Shown in pieces: positions 17,300 through 26,273 of a stretch of 40,488 nucleotides of DNA (the stretch's first letter is position 1; each line of letters starts with the position of its first letter). The notes under the pieces were generated by a model. That model saw only the letters and a program-made list of their open reading frames with translations. It did not search any database and was not told the DNA's origin. The stretch comes from Zoogloea sp. Lineage in GTDB: Bacteria > Pseudomonadota > Gammaproteobacteria > Burkholderiales > Rhodocyclaceae. Both the position numbers and the translations under genes were made by a program. The stretch covers positions 1-40,488 of the forward strand of contig NZ_JAFLDT010000035.1 in NCBI RefSeq assembly GCF_017302315.1, read 5' to 3'.

Positions 17300-18163
17300 A
17301 TGAAGTTCTCGAAGAAGAAGTGCCTCGCCGCAACCCTGCTGGCCGCCTGCGCCGGCACCGCCAGTGCCGCCAACTGGAGCGACACCTATGTCGGCTATCG
17401 CTGGGGAGCCAACTTTGCCGAGCCCTTCGGCAAGACCGACATCTCCAAGAGCATCGTCAATCTGGCGCATGTGAGCGGCTACAAGTACGGCACCAACTTC
17501 TTCAACGCCGACCTTCTGATGTCCGACAGCAAGGATCCGTCTGCCCCGGGCTCCAAGTCCGGCGCTCAAGAGATCTACATCGTCTATCGCCACACCCTGG
17601 ACCTGGGCAAGGTCACCGGTAGCGACTTCAAGTTCGGGCCGATCCGCGGCTTCGGCCTCACCGGTGGTTTCGACGTGAACACCAAGAACGATGCCGGCTA
17701 CAACTCCAAGAAGCGCATGATCGTGGCCGGCCCCACGATGATGATGGACGTACCCGGCTTCCTCAACGTGAGCCTGCTCTACCTGTGGGAGAGCAACGCC
17801 CCCTACAGCAAGTTCAGCCACACCCAGACCGACCGCTACAGCTACGACGTGCACCCCATGCTCAACCTGGCCTGGGGCATCCCCTTCAATCTGGGCCCGG
17901 TGCCCCTGTCCTTCGAAGGCTTCGCCAACTTCATCGCCGCCAAGGGCAAGAACGAGTTTGGTGCCAACACTGCCGCCGAAACCAACATCGACATGCAGGT
18001 CATGTACGACGTGAGCCCGCACATCGGTGCCGCCGCCAAGACCTTCAAGGTCGGCCTTGAATACCAGTACTGGCGCAACAAGTTCGGCAACAACCACAAC
18101 GGCCCGGCCGGCGACGGTGCCTTCGCCAAGACCACCATGATCCGCGCCGAGTACCACTTCTGA
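17300..18163 (+). CDS. Outer membrane protein, Tsx-like nucleoside channel family
   Basis: A 287-residue protein with a signal peptide (residues 1 to about 25, ending TASA before ANWSDTY). The remainder is amphipathic beta-strand sequence ending in aromatic YHF, the usual C-terminal signature for outer membrane barrel insertion. Blocks such as SDFKFGPIRGFGLTGGFD, GPTMMMDVPGFLNVSLLYLWESN and PLSFEGFANFIAAKGK resemble the Channel_Tsx family. The start at ATG 17300 follows CAGGAG by six bases; an ATG 18 nt upstream overlaps that site and is rejected. A nucleoside or related solute role is inferred from the family only. Confidence 0.75.
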   Translation: MKFSKKKCLAATLLAACAGTASAANWSDTYVGYRWGANFAEPFGKTDISKSIVNLAHVSGYKYGTNFFNADLLMSDSKDPSAPGSKSGAQEIYIVYRHTLDLGKVTGSDFKFGPIRGFGLTGGFDVNTKNDAGYNSKKRMIVAGPTMMMDVPGFLNVSLLYLWESNAPYSKFSHTQTDRYSYDVHPMLNLAWGIPFNLGPVPLSFEGFANFIAAKGKNEFGANTAAETNIDMQVMYDVSPHIGAAAKTFKVGLEYQYWRNKFGNNHNGPAGDGAFAKTTMIRAEYHF

Positions 18164-18215
18164 GCGCTCGCTGACGTCGAGAGGTTGGCCCGGCGGGTGT
18201 CGGGTCTCGACCTCC

Positions 18216-18935
18216 TCAACCCGGCGTGCGAGGGAGCTCCACGCCAAGCCGGCGCACCATTTCGATACCCCGAAGATCCACGCGCGCGCCCAGCGCCAGG
18301 ACCTCCACCCCCGCAGCCAAGGCCGCCCGCAGGGCCTGACCATAGTCCGGATCGATGTGATCGGCCGGACGCACGGCATCGACATCCTCCCGCTGCACAC
18401 AGAACACCAGCACGGCCCTGTGCCCCGCCGCCACCATGGCGGACATCTCGCGCAGGTGGCGGGCACCACGGGTGGTCACCGCGTCGGGAAAGTAGCCGAT
18501 ACGCCCCTCCACGGCAGCGGTGACGTTCTTCACCTCCACATAGCAGTCAGGCCGCCCGGTACCGCTCAGGAGCAGATCGATGCGGCTGCCTTCGCCGTAC
18601 TTCACCTCCGGCCGGATCGCCGCGTAGCCCGCCAACTCGGGCACCCGGCCCAGTTCGATGGCCTCGCGGACCAGGGCGTTGCTACGCCCGGTGTGCACGC
18701 CGACGATCACCCCCGGCGCGGTTTCCACAAGCTCCCAGGTCCAGGCCAGCTTGCGGGCCGGGTTGCTGGCCGGCGACAGCCATACCCGGCTGCCCGGCGC
18801 CTTGCAGCCCTGCATGGACCCGGTGTTGGGGCAGTGGGCCGTGATCACCCGCCCGTCGGCGGTCTCCACGTCCGCCAGAAAGCGCTGATAGCGGCGCAAC
18901 AGACGCGCCTCGAGAAGGGGGGTGGGAAAATGCAT
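18216..18935 (-). CDS. sfsA: SfsA family DNA-binding/nuclease-like protein
   Basis: The 239-residue protein matches SfsA throughout. It has an N-terminal OB-like region ([11 protein letters not shown]), [21 protein letters not shown], then [24 protein letters not shown] and YVEVKNVT (D/E-x-K pattern of a PD-(D/E)XK fold), [12 protein letters not shown] and the C-terminal [25 protein letters not shown]. SfsA was named for a maltose-metabolism phenotype and binds DNA non-specifically; its physiological role is unclear. The ATG at 18935 gives the usual short N-terminus MHFPTPL. It ends convergently with the Tsx-like gene. Confidence 0.95.
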   Translation of the reverse strand: MHFPTPLLEARLLRRYQRFLADVETADGRVITAHCPNTGSMQGCKAPGSRVWLSPASNPARKLAWTWELVETAPGVIVGVHTGRSNALVREAIELGRVPELAGYAAIRPEVKYGEGSRIDLLLSGTGRPDCYVEVKNVTAAVEGRIGYFPDAVTTRGARHLREMSAMVAAGHRAVLVFCVQREDVDAVRPADHIDPDYGQALRAALAAGVEVLALGARVDLRGIEMVRRLGVELPRTPG

Positions 18936-19010
18936 GGCGAGCAAGCCGATCGGGGGAAGTTGCCATGATGGCAGGGCCGGCCGGTCGCCGGCCAGCCCGG
19001 AACGGCCGCC

Positions 19011-21605
19011 TTATTCTGCCGTGACGCTGCTTGCGTCGCCGAGCCGCGCCGACAGCTTGCCGGCCGATAGCAGCAGCAAGAGCTCGCCACCCTGGCCCCC
19101 GTCGGTCTTGACGATGCTATCCACCAGGCTGGCGCTGCCCTGAAACAGGCCGGCCACCGGCTGGATCAGGGACACCGGGACTTCGGGAATCTCGCCCAGT
19201 TCATCCACCAGCAGGCCGAGACGCTGTCCGTTGGTGGCACCGCGGACAATGACGATCTGGCTGGGCTTTCCCGCGCGCTCGCCATGTACGTAGTCACGCA
19301 GATCCACCACCATGATGGGATCCCCCTCGTACATCACGCAGCCGCGCACATGGGCCGGAAGCCCGGGCAGCGAGGTGATGCGCTGGACATCGATCGACTC
19401 GACGATATCGCTGGAGTGCATGCCATACCAGCTACCACCGATGTGGAAGGTGGCGAGCTCCACCCTCACCTCGCCCGGCACGCCCTCAAGGTGGCGAACC
19501 ACGCCACTGCGGACAGGCGTGGGTTCGCGCTCGATGGTGTCTTCGCCGGCATCGGTCAGCGGTACGAGAACCAGTGCGACCACGTCGTTGCGATAGGCAT
19601 CGCCAGGCCCCTTGTATTCCCGATAGCCGGCCGACATGCAGGCCGCCACCGCATGCAGGCGCCCAGAGTGGGCCACGATGCCACTGCAGGAAGCGCCGGG
19701 GGCCAGATCGAAGTACTCGATGGGCAACTCGAGCCGGCTGCCCGCGGCGGGGGCATCCGGGCCGGCGCTGGCGATGACCAGTCCATCCGGCCCGACGAAT
19801 ACGGCGATGCCCTCATGGGGAGCACCGGCTGTGGTCTCGGGCAGGCAGTCGGCCAGCATGGCGGCCAGTTGGGGCGCCGAATCGAAGACGATGGCGATGC
19901 CACCGACCACCCGATGGCTGCGCACAGGATCACGCACTGCGGCGCAGTAGATGTAGGTTGGACGCCCTCCATACAGGGGCGTGGGCATGAAGGCCGAAAC
20001 GCAGTAGGCCTGGGGGCTGTCCAGGGCTAACGTGCGGGCCACCCACTCGTCTCCGAGCACACGGCCGACCAGTGAGGCATCCCCCTCGGCAGACACTGCC
20101 ACCACCTGACCCGTTGCATCAAACAGAATGAGGTTGGAGTACACCGTGTATAGCCCGTTGATCGTGCTCAGGATGGGCGTAAGACGGACCGCAGCCTCGG
20201 CCGGTGATTGGGTCAGGACAGTCTGGATGGCCGTGCTCAGTGCCCACCAGCGGCAGTCGTTGGCGCGCTCGTAGAGATTGCGGTCCATGATGTCGATGGC
20301 CAGTCCGGCCCGGGCGGCGCAGTCGCGCAGGATGGTGGACACGACGGTTTCATGCAGATTGGCGATGGAGCGCTCGAAGATGTCCTTGGTACGGACACCC
20401 GTGTTGCTGATTTCCCACAACAGGGTCTTTGAGAAGGATGCATTGACTCCCTGGGCCGCCCGCCGCTGACCGCAGCTCTGGCGCACGTTGCCGTTCCACA
20501 CGGCGCGGTTGAGCTCGCGCTGGATGGCTTCGGCCTGGCGGGGAATGAGCTGCAGGGCTTCGGAGAAGAGGGCGGGGCTGTCCATCACCCGGCCGAGCAG
20601 CGTCGGCGGGATGTTCTCGAGCGCCCGTGCCGTCGGTGTCTCGAAGGCGTACTCGATGGGAATCATGACGTGCCCCTTCCAGCCAGGCCCGGAATAGCCC
20701 TGGTAGCCCCGGGTCGCACGGGTTGCCGCCAGGTATTCCCGACCGGCAAAACGCAGCAGCCGTGACGGGGCGGCGGCATCGGCATCCAGAGGGGCACCAA
20801 CCGGCACTTGCCATGGATCACTGGAGGCCATCACGACACCCTCGGCATCCAGCAAGGTGATGACCGCCCAGTCATCATCGGAACAAAGGTTGCGGAAGAT
20901 GCGCTCGCACTCGTTCTGGAAGCGGAAAACCAGACACAGCACACCCACCGCTTCGCTTCGGTCAGCAGGACAAACCCGCCAGGCGTAGATCAGGGCCGGC
21001 CCGCCAGGCCGCAGATCGGTCAGCCCGAAATACTCCACATAGGCACCCTCACTGCTCAGGGCATCGTGCAGCAGGGGATCGGCCGAATGCGCTACGGGAT
21101 GGGTCTCATCCAGCTGACACAGAACCTTGCCACACCGGTCAAGCAGCAGGATGTCGGCATAGACCGAGTACTTTGCGACGTATTCCCTGAAACGGTCGAC
21201 GATGCGCCGGTGCTCCTCCTCGTCCCGGGCGCCCCCCCTGCTGGCCGCCTCCGCATACGCACACAGGTCGCTGTCGGTGGCCAGGAAACCGATGTCGGCG
21301 GTGCGTTCGAAGAGGTTTCGCACCAGGATGTCGATGCTCACCTGGGCGCGGGCCGACAGGTCTTCGGCCACCTTCCGTCGTGACTCGGTGGCCAGACTGT
21401 TGAGCAAGGTGCCGGTGAGCTGGGCGAAGGCGGCACGCATGCCGGTGATTTCCGTGCCGGTACCCGACATTTGGCCCAGCACGGTCAGGTTGTCCCAGAC
21501 GGCCTGGAGCGTCTGGAGCGATTCCCGATAGGTCTCAACCTCCGGCATGTGGCGCACCACACGCGCCAGATCACCCGCGAAATCAATGCCTTTCCAGTTC
21601 GCCAT
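19011..21605 (-). CDS. Soluble double-sensor (Cache-like) protein with C-terminal CheW domain
   Basis: This 864-residue protein has no convincing signal peptide or membrane helix. It appears to contain two copies of a sensor module. The first is around residues 95-330 (LFERTADIGFLATDSDLCAYA..., then ILLLDRCGKVLCQLD). The second is around 405-690 (NLYERANDCRWWALSTAIQ..., then LILFDATGQVVAVS). Each pairs a helix with a Cache/PAS-like beta-sheet and a GYxxYxGPG segment. The last 155 residues form a CheW domain (EVRVELATFHIGGSWYGM, VRGCVMYEGDPIMVVDLRDYV, LGLLVDELGEI). It may couple cytoplasmic signals to CheA or to receptor arrays. No other chemotaxis genes are adjacent. The start ATG 21605 has GAGG six bases upstream. 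Confidence 0.8.
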   Translation of the reverse strand: MANWKGIDFAGDLARVVRHMPEVETYRESLQTLQAVWDNLTVLGQMSGTGTEITGMRAAFAQLTGTLLNSLATESRRKVAEDLSARAQVSIDILVRNLFERTADIGFLATDSDLCAYAEAASRGGARDEEEHRRIVDRFREYVAKYSVYADILLLDRCGKVLCQLDETHPVAHSADPLLHDALSSEGAYVEYFGLTDLRPGGPALIYAWRVCPADRSEAVGVLCLVFRFQNECERIFRNLCSDDDWAVITLLDAEGVVMASSDPWQVPVGAPLDADAAAPSRLLRFAGREYLAATRATRGYQGYSGPGWKGHVMIPIEYAFETPTARALENIPPTLLGRVMDSPALFSEALQLIPRQAEAIQRELNRAVWNGNVRQSCGQRRAAQGVNASFSKTLLWEISNTGVRTKDIFERSIANLHETVVSTILRDCAARAGLAIDIMDRNLYERANDCRWWALSTAIQTVLTQSPAEAAVRLTPILSTINGLYTVYSNLILFDATGQVVAVSAEGDASLVGRVLGDEWVARTLALDSPQAYCVSAFMPTPLYGGRPTYIYCAAVRDPVRSHRVVGGIAIVFDSAPQLAAMLADCLPETTAGAPHEGIAVFVGPDGLVIASAGPDAPAAGSRLELPIEYFDLAPGASCSGIVAHSGRLHAVAACMSAGYREYKGPGDAYRNDVVALVLVPLTDAGEDTIEREPTPVRSGVVRHLEGVPGEVRVELATFHIGGSWYGMHSSDIVESIDVQRITSLPGLPAHVRGCVMYEGDPIMVVDLRDYVHGERAGKPSQIVIVRGATNGQRLGLLVDELGEIPEVPVSLIQPVAGLFQGSASLVDSIVKTDGGQGGELLLLLSAGKLSARLGDASSVTAE

Positions 21606-21829
21606 GTCTTGCCTCATCGTTCAGGTTTGCCGGGACAGCCCATCATTACGGCCCGGCTCCGGACGGGTTGAGGCTGGGGAGGAAATATTTCCGCGATGCA
21701 ACAAATTTGCGCGGAAGACCTCCCCGCCGGGCGCTCATCGCCGTATCATCTGGTCGAGAAGCAGACCGGACGCGGCTTTCGGGCCTCCAACCGGCACTGC
21801 GGCAGATCCGACTTCAGCCAGGCCAAGCC

Positions 21830-22516
21830 ATGCGTGAATCCACCTCTGCGGTCCCCCGCGAATTGCCGGACTACCTCCGGGATACCTACACCTGGGCCTA
21901 TCTCGATCACCGCACCCTCCCCTGGCTGGACCGACCGGTGGTGGTATCGGCGATCCTGTGGGGCAATGCCGGTCGGCTGATGAGTCGGGCGGTAAGTGAG
22001 TTCAAGCCCGGTCAGCAGGTGCTGCAGGCCGCCGCCGTATATGGTGACTTCTCACCCCGTCTGGCCCGCCAACTGGGCGAGGGCGGAGAACTGCTGGTTC
22101 TCGATGTCGCCCCCATCCAGATCGCCAACACCCGCCGCAAGCTGGCCCGCTGGCCGCTCACCACCCACGCCCAGGTGGCGGATCTCACCGAGCCGGTGGG
22201 GCGCCGCTTTGACGGCGTGTGTTGTTTCTTCCTGCTCCACGAGGTTCCGTCCACCGCCCGTCGCTGCATCGTGGCCAACCTTCTCGACGCCGTGGAGCCG
22301 GGCGGCAAGATCGTCTTCGTGGATTATCACAAGCCGCTCTGGTGGCATCCCATGGGGCCGGTGATGGCCTTGGTGTTTCGCTACCTGGAGCCGTTTGCCA
22401 ATTCGCTGCTGGATGAGTCCATCGAAACCCTGGTGCCGGAAACAGCGGATTTCGAGTGGCACAAGGAAACCTTCTTCGGCGGGCTGTACCAGAAGGTGGT
22501 GGGAATCCGCCGCTGA
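21830..22516 (+). CDS. rquA: Probable rhodoquinone biosynthesis protein RquA
   Basis: RquA converts ubiquinone to rhodoquinone, the low-potential quinone used for fumarate reduction under low oxygen. The 228-residue protein is a class I methyltransferase-like fold with the RquA pattern: LPDYLRDTYTWAYLDHRTLPWLDRPVVVSAILWGN near the N-terminus, VYGDFSPRLARQL in place of the usual glycine-rich motif I, FFLLHEVP, and VDYHKPLWWHPMGP followed by KETFFGGLYQKVVG. The missing GxGxG loop agrees with RquA being an atypical SAM-dependent enzyme. A related ubiE/COQ5-like methyltransferase is the alternative. The start is ATG 21830; the frame is open for 54 codons upstream without a recognisable protein. 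Confidence 0.72.
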   Translation: MRESTSAVPRELPDYLRDTYTWAYLDHRTLPWLDRPVVVSAILWGNAGRLMSRAVSEFKPGQQVLQAAAVYGDFSPRLARQLGEGGELLVLDVAPIQIANTRRKLARWPLTTHAQVADLTEPVGRRFDGVCCFFLLHEVPSTARRCIVANLLDAVEPGGKIVFVDYHKPLWWHPMGPVMALVFRYLEPFANSLLDESIETLVPETADFEWHKETFFGGLYQKVVGIRR

Positions 22517-22540
22517 GGCCGCCACCAGGCCCACCCCGGA

Positions 22541-23344
22541 TCAGCCTGTCAGCCTGTCCAGGCACGCCGCGATGGCGGGCAGGCCTTCACGGATGGCCGC
22601 CGGGCCGGGGGCCAGCAGGATGGCCGACTTGATTTCATGCACCTGGGCGTTGCGCACCGCCGGGATGGCATCCCAGCCGGGCCGGGAGGTCACGTGGCCG
22701 GGCTGGAAGTGCTTGCCGCACCACGAACCGATGATGAGGTCCGGCGCCCGCGGAATGACCACCGATGCATCCGCGAGGATGCGTTCCTTGGCGTTGGGAT
22801 GCACCGACAGCTCCCCGAAACAGTCCTCACCACCGGCAATGCCGATCAGCTCCGACACCCAGCGGATACCGGTGATCAGCGGGTCGTTCCACTCCTCGAA
22901 GTAGACCCTGGGCCGCCGACCCAGCCGCGCTGCGCGAGCGTCGCCCGCAGCACGCACGGCCGCGATGCTCTGCTCCAGTTCGGCCACCAGCGCCAGGGCA
23001 CGGGCCTCGGCCCCCACCAGGCGGCCCACCGTCTCGATCATCGCCAGGATGCCGTCCACGCTGCGATGATTGAACACATGCACGGCCACGCCGGCCTTCA
23101 CCAGGTCACGGGCGATCTCGCCCTGCAGATCGGAAAAGGCCAGCACCAGATCGGGCTCCACCGCCAGGATGCGTTCGATTTTGGCGCTGGAGAAACCGCT
23201 GACCTTGGGTTTCTCCTTGCGTGCCCGGGGCGGATGGGTGGTGAAGCCGGAGATGCCGGCGATGCGGGCTTCCTCACCCAGCAGGTAGAGCACCTCGACG
23301 GTTTCGGTGGACAGGCAGACGATGCGCTGGGGCAGACGGGACAT
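22541..23344 (-). CDS. BtuF-like (periplasmic-binding fold) protein without a signal peptide
   Basis: The 267-residue product has the two-lobe PF01497 fold: RIVCLSTETVEVLYLLGEEARIAGISGF, IERILAVEPDLVLAFSDLQ, a long connecting helix, and RVYFEEWNDPLITGIRWVSELI with IIGSWCGKHFQPGHV. This places it among the BtuF/cobalamin-binding proteins. Unlike true BtuF it starts directly at MSRLPQRIVCLS with no hydrophobic leader, so it is probably cytoplasmic. It ends the minus-strand cobalamin unit, 29 nt after the unknown secreted protein. It might bind a corrinoid inside the cell or serve another metal-chelate; this is inference. Confidence 0.82.
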   Translation of the reverse strand: MSRLPQRIVCLSTETVEVLYLLGEEARIAGISGFTTHPPRARKEKPKVSGFSSAKIERILAVEPDLVLAFSDLQGEIARDLVKAGVAVHVFNHRSVDGILAMIETVGRLVGAEARALALVAELEQSIAAVRAAGDARAARLGRRPRVYFEEWNDPLITGIRWVSELIGIAGGEDCFGELSVHPNAKERILADASVVIPRAPDLIIGSWCGKHFQPGHVTSRPGWDAIPAVRNAQVHEIKSAILLAPGPAAIREGLPAIAACLDRLTG

Positions 23345-23373
23345 GGGCGTTTCCGGGAAGTGAGCGGCGGTGT

Positions 23374-24399
23374 TCAGCGGGGAAAGGGGGACGGGCAGGC
23401 CTGGCGGTCCCGGGCCGGGTTGCATAGCTGCACTGCGTCCAGGAAGGCCTCGGCGGCGAGCCTGGGCTCCCGCGCCGCTGCCAGCACGGCATCCGCATCC
23501 CCGGCCGGAAGGCGCCAGGCGCGCTGCACCACGTAGAGCCAGTCCGGCCCTTCGATGGCCTTCACCACGGCCAGCTCGGCATAGTTGGTGTCAAGTACCC
23601 GGGGACACACCAGGAAAGTCTGGGCCACCACGCCATGGGGGGCGTTGGCACCCGGCGGCAGCAGACTCACCTCGCCGGCGGGCACGCCGCAGCGCGTCGC
23701 CCGGCTGCGCTGCATGCCCTCCAGGAGCATCAGGGCCTGACCACTCGACTTGCTGCGCGGCAGGCCCTGCACGGAGACGAGCTGGGTCCACTCGCGGAGC
23801 GTCTCGCCCAAGGGAACAAAGTCGGCACCCCAGCCCCTGGGGGAGCTTTCATTCGCCGCAGGCAGGGTGTCAGGGGGCAAGGGCAGATTTAGCCAGCGCA
23901 CGCCACCGGCGGCCTCCTCCTGGCGGCGTGCGGCGGCCAATTCGCGCAGACGACGGTAGGGTGGATCGAGTTCGCTCTGGAATTCGGCCCCGGCTTCATC
24001 GACCACGATAACCCGGGACGCGCCCTTCTCGAAGCGATACCACACGTCGTATTGGCGAAGCGCCCCACAGGCACGCACCGTCCATCGCTCAAGGGCATGG
24101 TGCGCCTTGCCGGAACGGGTTTCGAGGAGGTCGGGCGCGGCCTGCACCGTATCGGTGACAGTGACGTCCCGGCACGCCGGTTTGGCGCGGGCCTCCTGGG
24201 CGCGGATGGCGTCGAGCACCTGGCGCTGCGCTGCGGCCATGCGCCAGGCACCGGCATGGCCCGGCACCACACGCTCGTCCGCCGGAATGGCCGCCACCTG
24301 GCCGATGCGGGTGACGATCTCGCCGGGTAGGGGCCCGGGCTCGGCGGCCCGGACTGTTACGGTCGAAAGGGCAAGCACGACGGCAAACAGGGGTTTCAT
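23374..24399 (-). CDS. Secreted hypothetical protein in the cobalamin operon
   Basis: The 341-residue protein has a signal peptide (MKPLFAVVLALSTVTVRA, cleaved near residue 18) and no other membrane segment. It contains paired cysteines (for example KPACRD and VRACGAL in the first half, TRCGVPAG and FLVCPRVL in the second), which suggests periplasmic disulfides. I do not recognise a family. Its ATG overlaps the btuF stop by 4 nt (ATGA), so it is translationally coupled to btuF and probably acts in the same compartment. Confidence 0.8.
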   Translation of the reverse strand: MKPLFAVVLALSTVTVRAAEPGPLPGEIVTRIGQVAAIPADERVVPGHAGAWRMAAAQRQVLDAIRAQEARAKPACRDVTVTDTVQAAPDLLETRSGKAHHALERWTVRACGALRQYDVWYRFEKGASRVIVVDEAGAEFQSELDPPYRRLRELAAARRQEEAAGGVRWLNLPLPPDTLPAANESSPRGWGADFVPLGETLREWTQLVSVQGLPRSKSSGQALMLLEGMQRSRATRCGVPAGEVSLLPPGANAPHGVVAQTFLVCPRVLDTNYAELAVVKAIEGPDWLYVVQRAWRLPAGDADAVLAAAREPRLAAEAFLDAVQLCNPARDRQACPSPFPR

Positions 24400-25280
24400 C
24401 GCCGTGACCGGGCCTCTTCAAGCTGACCGCACAGGCGCTCGGCGCCGTCGAGGATGCGCGGCGTGTGGCGCTGGATCTGGTCCGGCGGGATGAAGAACAG
24501 GTTGCCGCGGCTGACCGCCTGCAGCTTGGTCCATTGGCGCCAGTCGTCCAGCCATTCGGGCCGGGCCTCGCCCATGCCGCTGGCGACGATCACCTCCGGC
24601 GCGGCGGCCAGCACGGCCTCGGTATCGATGGTGGGGGCCAGCACCGGCAGACGGGCGAAGACATTCTCGCCGCCACACAGGCGGATCACGTCGGAGATCA
24701 GGTGTTCGCCGTTGATGGTCATCAGCGGGCGGTTCCAGATCTCGTAAAAGGTGCGCACCTTGGGGCGACTGGCGTACTTGGCCTGCAGGGCGGCGTGGCG
24801 CTCGCGAAAAGCCTTGGCGGCAGCTTCCGCCACCGCGTCGGTGCCAGCCAGCTTACCCAGCTGCGACAGGCTGCGGGCCACGTCCTCGATCTTGCGCGGC
24901 TCATTGATGAACACCGGGATGCCCAGCCCGCGCAGCTTGTCCAGGTGGGCTTCCCGGTTGCCGCTCTTCCAGGCCACCACCAGGTCAGGCTTGAGGGCCA
25001 CGACCTTTTCCATATCCACCGAGGTGTATCCGCCCACACGGGCCACCTTCTTGGCCGCCTCCGGGTAGTCGCTGTACTGCACGACGCCCACCACCTTGTC
25101 GCCGGCCCCGGCGGCGTACAACAGCTCGGTCACGTGGGGCGCCAGACTGACGATGCGACGGGCGGGCTGGGCCAGGCGAACGTTCTGCCCCTGGTCGTCG
25201 GTGACATCAACGGCAGCGCTGGCAGCGCCGATCAGGCCGGCTGCCAGCATGAGGCCAAAGGCCAGAAGGGTGTGCTGCAT
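24396..25280 (-). CDS. btuF: Cobalamin-binding periplasmic protein of the vitamin B12 ABC importer
   Basis: The 294-residue product has a cleavable leader (about 1-22, ending AASA) and the BtuF fold: RIVSLAPHVTELLYAAGAGDKVVGVVQYSDYP, KVVALKPDLVVAWKSGN, LRGLGIPVFINEP and TFYEIWNRPLMTINGEHLISDVIRLCGGENVF. BtuF delivers corrinoids to BtuCD. No btuC or btuD is in the window. It starts 21 nt after cobD with a GGGAG ribosome site, and its stop overlaps the next gene. Corrinoid salvage combined with cbiB and cobD fits remodelling of imported cobinamide. Confidence 0.9.
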   Translation of the reverse strand: MQHTLLAFGLMLAAGLIGAASAAVDVTDDQGQNVRLAQPARRIVSLAPHVTELLYAAGAGDKVVGVVQYSDYPEAAKKVARVGGYTSVDMEKVVALKPDLVVAWKSGNREAHLDKLRGLGIPVFINEPRKIEDVARSLSQLGKLAGTDAVAEAAAKAFRERHAALQAKYASRPKVRTFYEIWNRPLMTINGEHLISDVIRLCGGENVFARLPVLAPTIDTEAVLAAAPEVIVASGMGEARPEWLDDWRQWTKLQAVSRGNLFFIPPDQIQRHTPRILDGAERLCGQLEEARSRR

Positions 25281-25301
25281 GGGGCGGATCTCCCGGTGGA
25301 A

Positions 25302-26273
25302 TCAGGTTTCGGCGAGGGCTGCGGCGAGGCGGGCCCATTGGGATTCGGACGCCGGCAGGCCGAAGCGCAAGCCGCTTGGTGCCTCGAACAGCCGGGTCAG
25401 GATGCCCTTTGCAGCAAGGGCCTCGTGGATGGCCTGCGCGTGGGGAGTCGGACGCCACTGGAACAGCGCAGTTCCCGCGCCACCGGCCAGACCATGCTCA
25501 TCAAGGAGACGGGCAAGCCGACGACTGTCGCGGGCCAGGCTGCGCCGGGCTTCGGCCTGCCAGGCCTTGTCCGCCAACGCCGCCGCCGTCACCTGACGGG
25601 CCGGGCCCGACACGGCCCACGGCCCGAGCCGTTCCGCCAGCGCATCCAGCACGGCGGTCTCGGCAAAGACAAAGCCCACGCGCGCGCCGGCCAGACCGAA
25701 AAACTTGCCCACCGAGCGCAGCACCACCAGGCTGGGCAGGCCGGCGAGGGGCACCAGGCTGTCAGCCGGCTCCACATCAATGAAGGCCTCGTCGACGATC
25801 AGACAGCCACCTCGGGCCGCCAGCTCGGCGTGCCAGGCGAGCAGCCGGGCCCGGGGGAAACGCTGACCATCCGGATTGTTGGGCTGGACGAGGAGCAGGA
25901 TGTCGGCCTCACCCAGTGCGGCGGCGATCTCCTCGGCGGCGACGGCCCGGATCTGATGGCCACGCCACGCATGGGGATGTTCCGCGTAAGTCGGCGCCAG
26001 GGTGAGTACCCGCCCCGGCGCAAAGCAGGCCGGCAGCGCCTGGATGGCGGCCTGGGAGCCCGCCACCGGCAGCAGATGGGGGCTACCGTAATACGCTGCG
26101 GCGGCCGCCTCCAGTCCGTCGTCCGTCTCGGGCAGGCGCTGCCATACCTCCGGCGCCAGCAGCGGCGCAGGGTAAGCATGCGGATTGATACCGGTGGACA
26201 GATCCACCCACTCCGCCAGCGGAATGCGGTAGCGCCGGGCAGCCTGGCGCAGACGCCCGCCGTGTTCAAGCAT
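25302..26273 (-). CDS. cobD: L-threonine-O-3-phosphate decarboxylase
   Basis: This PLP enzyme makes (R)-1-amino-2-propanol O-2-phosphate, the linker of the cobalamin nucleotide loop. The 323-residue fold-type I aminotransferase-like protein has HGG near the N-terminus, [34 protein letters not shown] (PLP-contacting N), [13 protein letters not shown] and the Schiff-base lysine in [15 protein letters not shown]. It is sometimes called CobC in Pseudomonas-style nomenclature. Its start overlaps the end of cbiB by 8 nt, matching functional coupling: CbiB uses the product of CobD. Confidence 0.95.
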   Translation of the reverse strand: MLEHGGRLRQAARRYRIPLAEWVDLSTGINPHAYPAPLLAPEVWQRLPETDDGLEAAAAAYYGSPHLLPVAGSQAAIQALPACFAPGRVLTLAPTYAEHPHAWRGHQIRAVAAEEIAAALGEADILLLVQPNNPDGQRFPRARLLAWHAELAARGGCLIVDEAFIDVEPADSLVPLAGLPSLVVLRSVGKFFGLAGARVGFVFAETAVLDALAERLGPWAVSGPARQVTAAALADKAWQAEARRSLARDSRRLARLLDEHGLAGGAGTALFQWRPTPHAQAIHEALAAKGILTRLFEAPSGLRFGLPASESQWARLAAALAET

